A stretch of DNA of 22,795 nucleotides from Coptodactyla brooksi (taxonomy: Eukaryota > Arthropoda > Insecta > Coleoptera > Scarabaeidae), in assembly GCA_033557675.1 (NCBI GenBank), contig JAWQRM010000427.1, positions 1 through 22,795 on the forward strand, read 5' to 3'. Made by a program: the position numbers and the translations under genes. The notes under the pieces were generated by a model. It was not told where the DNA came from, did not search any database, and was given only the letters and a program-made list of their open reading frames with translations. Positions 21,101 to 22,795 of this stretch are shown here, piece after piece; positions within the stretch are counted from its first letter, which is position 1, and every line of letters begins with the position of its first letter.

Positions 21101-22705
21101 AAAGTAGAGTTCTTAGTAATTAGTTGTGCTTCTACCTCTGGTAATTCTTTTAATATTTGTATACAAACATCTATTAAACCATATATATTCAAAGCTAGTT
21201 CCATTAAATCAAAAAGGAAAGCAACGTGTTCTTGTACCGGTAAATAGTTTGAATTTCCTGTCGCAAAAGAGTTTAACATTTCAATTACAGTCACACTGCA
21301 TTGCCAAGTTACGACATGTTGGTCAAAATAACTTAAACTTTGGCACTTCTGGGTTGTTGATTCAAAATTAAATTCATTCCTGGAATGTTTTTTGACTTTG
21401 CCTCCTTCAGCTACATCGATGCTGAATTTCTTCGAAAATAACTTGCAAATCTCCTTTGACATTCTTTTAACTGTATGCCGTGCTTCGTCCCTAACTTTTC
21501 CTACACCGTACAACAAAACGTGTCTCTGATTACAATCGTGTTGAGCAAACGGATCATCCTGACATAAAGGAAAATGTGTTGTGTACAATAAATGTCTTGA
21601 AGGTTTAATTTTATGATCATGTTGATCTGCTTCCATTGGTACATGTCCCATTGATGATGGCACATGAGAATGATGGCCATGATCATGATCTTTTGGGCTA
21701 TCTGGAATGTCCATTGAATTCTGTTGATCTTCCTTAATATTTTGAAGGATCTTATCTAGATCATCATCAATCTTGGAATCATCATAATCCATCTGATGGT
21801 GATCCTCCAATTTTGGATGACTTAAATCGGAAGTTTCTTCATGTCCTAATAAATCACCTCTAGAAATTAATGTACACATGTAAGCGTCGTGTGAGAAAAC
21901 ATCCCTTCTAACGAGTTCAGCAAATAGATGTACGAGATTGGTAAACGCAGTCCGCTTTTGTGGACAGTCGTCTGGAGATGGTACTGGTGCATCTATATCC
22001 AAGAATTTCATTAACAACGATTGAAACATAGGTGGGCCTCCTGGTATGGAACTGTTTGAATCTTTATCGTCTGCGTTGCTGGCGTCTTGATCAGTTGTGG
22101 TGCTTGTATCATTTTGTCTTCGGTCTAATAGGGCAGCAACAGCTAGAGCTCTATGCTCGCCCGTTCTTTCTGGTGAAACAGCCCATTCACACAAAAGTTT
22201 GATGACGGCACTTTCCTGGTCATTTCCACCAATAAAAACTTTATTGTAGAGGGTATCCAATGAGTTCGTAGAGTCCATGCGGTCAAATCTATGACGATCT
22301 AGTGCATCTAGTGCAGCTAGCACTCTGTTTATAACTGTCCCTATAATGTAATATTATAACTTATATATGCAAATAAGGAATAAAAGTGAAACAAAAACAT
22401 GCTTTCTTGAGTGCTGAATAACTTTCTATACATTAAATTACCTGCTGAAGACGTTTGCCATTTATCGGTACACCATTTTCCTTCAGCTCTTTTACTTCTC
22501 TCCCGTATATTATATTCCATTTGTCGTAATTGCTTCTTATACAAATTAGTATCACTTCTTACTGGCATAGGCAGTGTAGAGGGCGCTACAGGTAATAGAT
22601 CTAATGGTGAACCATGCCACATGGTTCCATTACCCGTACTACACCAAATTAATGCAGATGGACATTCCAAAATTATACAATGAATGACAGCAGATAACTC
22701 TAGAA
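2611..22705 (-). CDS. kto: MED12 / kohtalo, Mediator kinase-module subunit (3' part of gene, 15 exons)
   Basis: This is MED12, the large subunit of the CDK8 kinase module that reversibly binds Mediator and relays signals to RNA polymerase II in the nucleus. Exons, in transcript order: 22705-22442, 22340-21027, 20969-20627, 18845-18641, 18581-18471, 18411-18059, 14486-14222, 14166-13994, 8545-8263, 8172-7906, 7844-7632, 7289-7056, 6931-6571, 6509-6298, 3126-2611. All introns are GT-AG, and joining them gives one open frame of about 1,703 codons plus stop. Family landmarks seen in order include GSPLDLLPVAPS, LLCEWAV, DVFSHDAYMCTLISRGDL, YGVGKVRDEARH, CSSAERCILA, SCDRHLLAAAHR, ILENLEQWTL, QPFLSLVLTCLKGQ, KKLKKELGDRQ, APLSWSWFGAVH and YYLEPPPLPPEDLEPLP. 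Fly and human proteins exceed 2,000 residues, so several hundred amino-terminal residues and the promoter lie outside the window. The joins are inferred without transcript data, but matching phases at all 14 junctions make the model strong. Confidence 0.96.
3127..3632. other. Last MED12 intron, 3' part: nothing recognised
   Basis: AT-rich intron sequence adjoining the last exon's acceptor. It contains T runs and no meaningful frame or repeat. The 14th intron as a whole spans 3127-6297, and its remaining parts hold the transposon relics listed below. Confidence 0.5.
3679..3714. repeat. 13-bp perfect inverted repeat
   Basis: tttgtccaaacat (3679-3691) pairs exactly with atgtttggacaaa (3702-3714) across a 10-base loop, just inside the left terminal repeat of the surrounding element. 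Confidence 0.9.
3885..4265 (-). mobile_element. Tc1-like transposase fragment 1 (minus strand)
   Basis: Read in reverse, blocks include KVMWIREKCF, then LMVWAGLCDPNKHSLKLVES, STSYQNLLGDHLV and, after a frameshift, FMHDELPGYCSANLSEWLNQ. They follow the Tc1 order: the segment around the first catalytic Asp, GxMVWAxI, the SYxxxLxxxL helix, then the second-Asp segment with xHxARxxxEWL. The second Asp remains (HDE). The fragment stops before the final SPDLNPIE block. Part of it is duplicated in inverse orientation at 4301-4347. Confidence 0.7.
4262..4535 (+). mobile_element. Tc1-like transposase fragment 2 (plus strand), DD34E end
   Basis: The plus strand reads NSASYQNLLGDHLVPFY, then FLHNGAQAHRLVGTSERLHQ, LNIVMLD, a TGA stop at 4462-4464, and PACSPDLNPIESIWE. 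Exactly 34 codons separate the position of the second catalytic residue (AAC at 4390-4392, Asn where Asp is expected) from the catalytic Glu (GAA at 4495-4497), the DD34E spacing of Tc1 elements. It is dead by stop codon and Asp loss. Its first part is an inverted copy of fragment 1. Confidence 0.75.
4996..5279. other. Intronic sequence with a perfect hairpin and a short tandem repeat
   Basis: It contains the 16-bp hairpin at 5071-5105 and two imperfect direct copies of about 23 bases beginning ataaaatctttac (about 5137-5159 and 5163-5184). No coding signal is seen. Confidence 0.6.
5071..5105. repeat. 16-bp perfect hairpin
   Basis: gttttgtgcaacattt (5071-5086) is exactly complementary to aaatgttgcacaaaac (5090-5105), with a 3-base loop. 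Confidence 0.95.
5280..5790 (-). mobile_element. Tc1/mariner-superfamily transposase fossil (minus strand)
   Basis: Read in reverse with several breaks: HTNTNYWIQENPKITRV, then IIKPIIFADPLNGERHLQNH, IPDFFNELPLNIGPIIFQQG, DALPYNKKVM, and after a frameshift LPDFIPLDLMW and TSREDLM. The order matches the insect transposases with blocks VNRxNMHYW, IIGPxFFDGTLNGERYL, FQQDGAPPH and SPDLTPLDFFLWG. That is the same family as the fragment at 4541-4666, but a different copy in opposite orientation. The catalytic Gln-Asp-Gly block reads QGDA, so the Asp is displaced by a small indel. Confidence 0.65.
5791..6297. other. Last MED12 intron, 5' part: nothing recognised
   Basis: AT-rich intron sequence running from the transposase fossil to the donor of exon n. 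A 65-codon open frame at 5891-6088 has no recognisable domain and I treat it as chance. Confidence 0.5.
6298..6509 (-). CDS. kto: MED12 exon n: disordered tail
   Basis: The acceptor TTTAG at 6511-6510 leads into VNRFERPQQINPSKQALSNM, LRQRLPHNQFMPNQSQTG, GGYAPMQRHPFPRQSLRQQH and SAMQSNQ at donor CAA|GTAATG. LSNMLRQRLPHNQFM resembles the short conserved helix LRQQLQQSQGML in the vertebrate tail. There is no long in-frame reading beyond the donor. The frame fits both neighbours. Confidence 0.9.
6571..6931 (-). CDS. kto: MED12 exon m: basic patch and Gln/Gly-rich segment
   Basis: The exon starts ESDLKADTPSSVDQSPLGAF at acceptor AAAG and then shows the basic run GRGKSQKRRPKKG, a good nuclear-localization-like patch. 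The rest is Gln/Gly/Met/Pro-rich (GQQQMGQVQPSMGGMQG and later QQWYNQQTQAYYPQQ), typical of the disordered end of insect MED12. The donor AACG|GTAATG leaves phase 1. The vertebrate protein has a comparable lysine-rich stretch (KKKSTKGKKR) at this point. Confidence 0.92.
7056..7289 (-). CDS. kto: MED12 exon l
   Basis: The exon begins VSDHQKVSSWDVLEGMKNPA, then PLSWSWFGAVHIQRQPLACE, EETHRLLKYHTHN and YYLEPPPLPPEDLEPLPDKS. It matches the [21 protein letters not shown] and YYLEPLPLPPEDEEPP blocks that open the PQL-type region of MED12. The donor is TCT|GTTAGT. Phase is 0 at both ends. Confidence 0.95.
7290..7631. other. MED12 intron 11 (342 bases)
   Basis: Ordinary AT-rich intron with GTAAGT donor and TTTAG acceptor. 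I see no repeat or gene inside it. Confidence 0.7.
7632..7844 (-). CDS. kto: MED12 exon k
   Basis: After TTTTAG the frame reads EDSRKMYLNLIKKLKKELGD, RQTPSLLHIRQLLPLPRYI, EVITVEPSGILTDSKGNKIS and FDSIDKKHGLS, ending at donor TCA|GTAAGT. The blocks KKLxKELGERQ, VRQLLPLPK and DTKGNKIxGFDSI of MED12 are all represented. Phase is 0 at both ends. Confidence 0.95.
7906..8172 (-). CDS. kto: MED12 exon j
   Basis: The exon runs from TTTGCAG to a weak donor, CCG|GTACAA. It reads LVVLAREGNLSDIINSERTL, DGLQLRFALVGGVFDAF, TIDWALLLVQLVTNGLIDLH and ELFTIVIDMLATLVHSALAT. These match LRLNLVGGMFDTVQ and NELFTTVLDMLSVLI of vertebrate MED12. The GTACAA donor was chosen because it alone joins in frame to the next acceptor; if unspliced, the intron gives a stop within three codons. 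Confidence 0.92.
8263..8545 (-). CDS. kto: MED12 exon i
   Basis: The acceptor is TTTTAG at 8547-8546. The frame reads CESKTKRQDSIWLVAPLVSK, LPSAVQSRVLKVAGQVLES, SLLSHQPFLSLVLTCLKGQE and REGLLSSLHQQLSQ at donor CAG|GTCAGA. The WLVAPLIxKLPxxVQ and QPFLSLVLTCLKGQ blocks are strongly conserved in MED12. A long foldback repeat begins about 70 bases upstream of the acceptor in the transcript, inside the branch-point neighbourhood. Confidence 0.95.
8617..8818. mobile_element. Foldback / MITE-like element with about 85-bp inverted arms
   Basis: The left arm begins gtattgttgttatattgtaa (8625 on) and contains gaacattttggtgatgtgtt and cattttcgact-like words. The reversed right arm begins gtattgttgttgtattacaa (from 8810) and contains the identical gaacattttggtgatgtgtt, then tttcgacttt. 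The arms run about 85 bases each, with scattered mismatches, around a short centre near 8710-8730. There is no coding capacity. The structure is that of a foldback-type miniature element. It sits in the 5.4-kb MED12 intron about 70 bases before the exon i acceptor. Confidence 0.8.
8819..9019. other. Intronic spacer between foldback element and piggyBac relic
   Basis: Nothing recognisable between the foldback arms and the TTAA that opens the piggyBac relic. Confidence 0.5.
9020..10672 (+). mobile_element. piggyBac-like element, inactivated
   Basis: TTAA at 9020-9023 is followed by a segment with gctagaaagat, resembling a piggyBac end. A transposase frame opens at ATG 9308 with an acidic Ser-rich start (DGDTDSDCEE) and reads IGTPIFRKTMPLRRFAQLSR and FLHFSNNEVADKDDRL to a TAA at 9950. 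It resumes as YTPKKYVLLNESLMKYTGQM and ACFFKLCES to about 10140. There is then decayed sequence, then SETVTM, and from 10391 MPKDLATIKLKRSEAIARSC, TKQKIDTMGVEKKRWKT, YNDGMGGVDLQDN and, shifted, MRKYV. The family's first catalytic Asp (IDESL) is Asn here, the second (YVDNFYTSP) is missing, and the third (GGVDxQD) remains. The Cys-rich end and the 3' TIR are not visible. Confidence 0.88.
9308..9952 (+). pseudogene. piggyBac transposase pseudogene, N-terminal open part
   Basis: This is the longest intact piece of the piggyBac relic: 214 codons from ATG 9308 to TAA at 9950-9952. The acidic, Ser-rich N-terminus and the later block FRKTMPLRRFAQLSRFLHFS are typical of insect PGBD-type transposases. 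A working protein of this family is usually near 550-600 residues, so this is well under half. The homologous frame continues past the stop, which shows the stop is a mutation rather than a natural end. No evidence suggests domestication. Confidence 0.85.
10680..10800 (+). other. Possible non-LTR retroelement C-terminal scrap
   Basis: The plus strand here reads AHIGKDSKPYGRTEGRPPER followed by WQQSW, similar in flavour to the GRRxxGRPxxRW ends of some LINE proteins. It adjoins the truncated piggyBac end. The match is short, so this is only a suggestion. Confidence 0.25.
10880..11990 (+). mobile_element. Mellifera-type mariner, inactivated but well preserved
   Basis: A TA (10878-10879) precedes tgaggtatacaaataa, a plausible 5' TIR. 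ATG at 11053 opens MSSFEPNKRHLRQLLIYFVH and continues with HRLLVEAYGEAALSERSCRE, an HTH-like block (LGMTQQAISHRLKSL) and GNWVPYELTPRNIERQFSTC to a TGA at 11482. After it come KGFLHCIVTCDEKWIHYDNS, GPPGHASTSTAKPN, HDNARPHV in another frame, and YSTDIAPSDFYLF. All three catalytic Asp codons persist (11515-11517, 11766-11768, 11857-11859). The last two are 91 bases apart, where D34D needs 105, so a net 14-base loss has shifted the frame. TGDE has become TCDE. The 3' TIR is not recognisable. Confidence 0.9.
11041..11484 (+). pseudogene. Mariner transposase pseudogene, DNA-binding half
   Basis: This is the open part of the mariner frame, with the conventional ATG at 11053 (MSSFEPN). The upstream codons from 11041 (TTG and four more) are probably leader. 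It covers the paired-like DNA-binding region with two helix-turn-helix segments and ends at a TGA exactly where homologous sequence continues (KGFLHCIVT). It cannot make an active transposase. Confidence 0.85.
12148..12184. repeat. 15-bp perfect hairpin
   Basis: tctacatcatttttt (12148-12162) pairs exactly with aaaaaatgatgtaga (12170-12184) across a 7-base loop. Confidence 0.95.
12641..12684. repeat. Short direct repeat, period 25
   Basis: ttgtttacactcacaacat at 12641-12659 is repeated at 12666-12684 with one C/T difference. Confidence 0.9.
12800..13310 (-). mobile_element. Non-LTR retrotransposon fragment: end of RNase H and zinc-knuckle region
   Basis: Read in reverse, 13153-12926 gives LAKKAVSQDFSGPSRLL, then NLRLVARIMTGHYHLRKFLY and NLRRRETSFCRWSKQDDDPA. 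This matches the end of retroelement RNase H domains (GNExADxLAKxGS), followed by the LxxLTGHxxLxxHL and CRxCxxxxETxxH segment. Only one Cys of the knuckle is left. Upstream, GMIPR and GINDHGKLID are probably the rest of the WxPGHxGxxGNExAD block. No reverse transcriptase domain is present, so this is a decayed 3' piece. Confidence 0.6.
13220..13255. repeat. 16-bp perfect hairpin
   Basis: caaatacttagaacag (13220-13235) is exactly complementary to ctgttctaagtatttg (13240-13255), loop of 4. It lies within the presumed RNase H-coding part of the retroelement fragment. Confidence 0.95.
13311..13993. other. MED12 intron 8, 5' part: nothing recognised
   Basis: AT-rich sequence between the retroelement fragment and the donor of exon h. 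It might include more decayed retroelement sequence but I could not read any conserved block. The open frame at 13405-13683 has no recognisable content. Confidence 0.45.
13994..14166 (-). CDS. kto: MED12 exon h
   Basis: The exon runs from TTTGCAG to AAAAA|GTAATT. It reads NLEQWTLRMSWLDLQLMFKQ, then LNQWLDTVAKAAIDVFQLN and a Ser-rich end, SPSLSQTGDDK. The NLEQWTLRxSxLELQLMIKQ block is diagnostic of MED12. The exon ends with AA of a Lys codon completed 5.4 kb away by the G that opens exon i. Confidence 0.95.
14222..14486 (-). CDS. kto: MED12 exon g
   Basis: After acceptor TTTTAG the frame reads TRQSSTGNAES, then LREICSQQWVLERCL, DNVLTHSQAQRLLHMICYPD and SMISRILE at donor GAG|GTAGGC. It matches the vertebrate block around RTICQQEWVGERCL and SxxQAQRLLQLICYP. 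It is visibly richer in G and C than its surroundings. It stands more than 3.5 kb from the previous exon but only 55 bases from the next. Confidence 0.95.
14487..15239. other. MED12 intron 6, 3' part: nothing recognised
   Basis: AT-rich intron sequence before the exon g acceptor. I see no conserved protein block or strong repeat. Confidence 0.5.
15240..16400 (-). mobile_element. Mutator-like (MULE-type) transposase fossil
   Basis: Read in reverse through many stops and shifts, conserved blocks appear in the order expected of the insect 'Mutator-like transposase domain' family: KSLYHVVQKMLAKKKLQ (about 16300-16340); SGDESCKKRSFSYKAEIATL (about 16195-16250, family DGTWxKRGFSSLxG); LDLVVRS; IGDAGSKTL (about 16005-16030, family GDGDSK); CVSSTQKMMGA (about 15920-15953, family CVGHxQKRMG); KGIGEKGPGKLTD (15854-15893, family KGLGGKGKLTD); VYYSLAIK; NSCMRMFAPKHLHSGTK (about 15545-15600); SSKRAKNNVNLAEKRKQ and LMYSAQI (about 15265-15370, family LLYGPGI). 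Family blocks are from memory. Catalytic positions are eroded, and no TIRs were found. Confidence 0.6.
16401..18058. other. MED12 intron 6, 5' part
   Basis: Mostly featureless AT-rich intron. It holds an 18-bp perfect palindrome (tgaatatgtacatattca, 16423-16440). The first few hundred bases could hold the eroded N-terminal part of the Mutator-like relic, but I could not align any block with confidence. A loose inverted pair, aaatattttcgca and tgcgaaaaatattt, lies around 17349-17396. Confidence 0.5.
18059..18411 (-). CDS. kto: MED12 exon f
   Basis: The exon starts VKSLDSGVGAAESGIRLTCH, continues LLLRLFRTTEGPQPG, GVRYSCDRHLLAAAHRNIQV and GPVLAVLKAVLMVGD, and ends near DVPSLDL. The SCDRHLLAAAH and LAVLKAV blocks are near-invariant in MED12. 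The donor AC|GTAAGT leaves two bases of a Thr codon, which the exon on the far side of a 3,572-base intron completes. Confidence 0.95.
18471..18581 (-). CDS. kto: MED12 exon e
   Basis: This is a 111-base exon, phase 0 at both ends, between TTTAG and AAG|GTAATT. It reads DVSIHNALAVFTSILIARHC, then FSLEDFVGLLALPSLVK. It corresponds to the VSDLSFHDSLATF and ILIARQCFSLEDVV block of vertebrate MED12. Because its length is divisible by three, skipping it would keep the frame. Confidence 0.94.
18641..18845 (-). CDS. kto: MED12 exon d
   Basis: The exon opens with the last base of the split Arg codon and reads YSFVSNAIIYVCRETDNERL, NDLAIMCAEMTACCNSLASE and WLGALLALCC, ending in LGQLDIQ at donor CAG|GTGGGC. 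The blocks NDIAxxxxELTxCC and SEWLGVLKALCC are hallmarks of MED12 orthologues. The preceding intron is 1,781 bases. This exon and the two after it are packed with introns of only 59 bases between them. Confidence 0.95.
19664..19693. repeat. 13-bp perfect hairpin
   Basis: ctatattcctagg (19664-19676) pairs exactly with cctaggaatatag (19681-19693), loop of 4. The CCTAGG core recurs at both arm ends. Confidence 0.95.
19812..19833. repeat. 22-bp perfect palindrome
   Basis: The 11 bases ccaaagtaatg at 19812-19822 are followed immediately by their exact reverse complement, cattactttgg, at 19823-19833, with no loop. A third, partial copy (ccattccaaagtaac) occurs at about 19877-19891. Confidence 0.95.
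20627..20969 (-). CDS. kto: MED12 exon c
   Basis: The acceptor is TTTAG at 20971-20970, 57 bases after the previous donor. The codon split by the intron gives Leu, then SPDQTSAVFEGLC, VVKHVNNPGDCSSAERCILA, HLYDLYSSCSLLKGK and finally ARQLSENPNN. This is a direct match to the conserved centre of MED12. The donor is AATAG|GTAAGG. The exon ends with two bases of an Arg codon that the next exon completes. Confidence 0.95.
21027..22340 (-). CDS. kto: MED12 exon b: LCEWAV domain
   Basis: This is the largest exon (1,314 bases). It starts after TATAG and completes the glycine codon opened by the previous exon. LLCEWAV lies at 22197-22177, the signature of the LCEWAV domain (Pfam Med12-LCEWAV). Other conserved blocks are RHRFDRMDSTNSLDTLY, DVFSHDAYMCTLISRGDL, YTTHFPLCQDD, CNQRHVLLYGVGKVRDEARH, LSYFDQHVV and GVLRRYHSCL. 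Between the second and third of these lies an acidic stretch and then a His/Asp-rich stretch (KDHDHGHHSH at about 21660-21700) that looks lineage-specific. The donor TTAT|GTAAGT leaves phase 1; reading through it meets a stop within four codons. Confidence 0.95.
22442..22705 (-). CDS. kto: MED12 exon a (first in window): start of the LCEWAV region
   Basis: This exon carries the segment CPSALIWCST then GSPLDLLPVAPSTLPMPV, followed by a basic/helical stretch (KKQLRQMEYNIRERSKR) and KWCTDKWQTSSAG. This matches the segment just before the LCEWAV motif in animal MED12. The acceptor AG is at 22707-22706 after a T-rich tract, and the exon enters with two bases of a split codon. The donor is CAG|GTAATT at 22441-22440, leaving phase 1. 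The exon is internal, so no start codon belongs here. The upstream limit is less certain than the downstream one because the previous exon is not visible. Confidence 0.88.
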
Positions 22706-22795
22706 CTTAAAAAAATATTACATATACATGTATATATTGTAGGATATAAATATATATATTTATATATACCTACTATATATATATATATATATATA
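22706..22795. repeat. AT-rich intron end with (TA)n microsatellite
   Basis: This is the upstream MED12 intron, cut by the window edge. It ends in alternating TA repeats, and interrupted tatata words begin at about 22720. Confidence 0.85.

Noticed and set aside
1..22795. CRISPR array, operon, tRNA or rRNA genes
   Set aside because: No regularly spaced repeats, no cloverleaf with conserved T-arm and no rRNA core sequences were seen. The window is animal DNA with spliced exons.

Overview
The window is nuclear DNA of an animal, almost certainly an insect. It is AT-rich, its protein-coding exons are split by GT-AG introns, and its introns carry relics of mariner, Tc1, piggyBac, non-LTR and Mutator-like elements. 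The order cannot be fixed from the sequence alone; a hymenopteran is plausible but unproven.

The only host gene I can support is on the minus strand and covers most of the window: the Mediator kinase-module subunit MED12 (Drosophila kohtalo, kto). Fifteen exons run from 22705 down to the stop codon at 2611-2613. Every splice junction is phase-consistent, giving about 1,703 codons of continuous protein. The amino-terminal part (in fly and human MED12, the region that contacts CycC/CDK8) and the promoter lie beyond the right edge. The exons hold the LCEWAV domain, the long conserved middle, the PQL-type region and a Gln/Met/Pro-rich tail.

Intron sizes are bimodal. Ten are 55-342 bases, and four are large: 1.8 kb (18846-20626), 3.6 kb (14487-18058), 5.4 kb (8546-13993) and 3.2 kb (3127-6297). 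Three of these four, and the 3' flank, carry dead transposable elements. From left to right these are: two opposed mariner fragments (1291-2285); a TIR-bounded element holding two inverted Tc1 (DD34E) fragments (about 3633-4995); another Tc1/mariner-superfamily relic (5280-5790); a foldback element (8617-8818); a piggyBac relic (9020-10672); a mellifera-type mariner (10880-about 11990); a non-LTR RNase H-end fragment (12800-13310); and a badly decayed Mutator-like transposase (15240-16400).

The most unexpected signal is that non-coding parts contain at least nine short, perfect or near-perfect hairpins with 11-23 bp arms and loops of 0-12 bases. That is many more than base composition predicts. 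I found no RNA gene, CRISPR array, operon, toxin or virus, and no evidence of a new multi-gene system.
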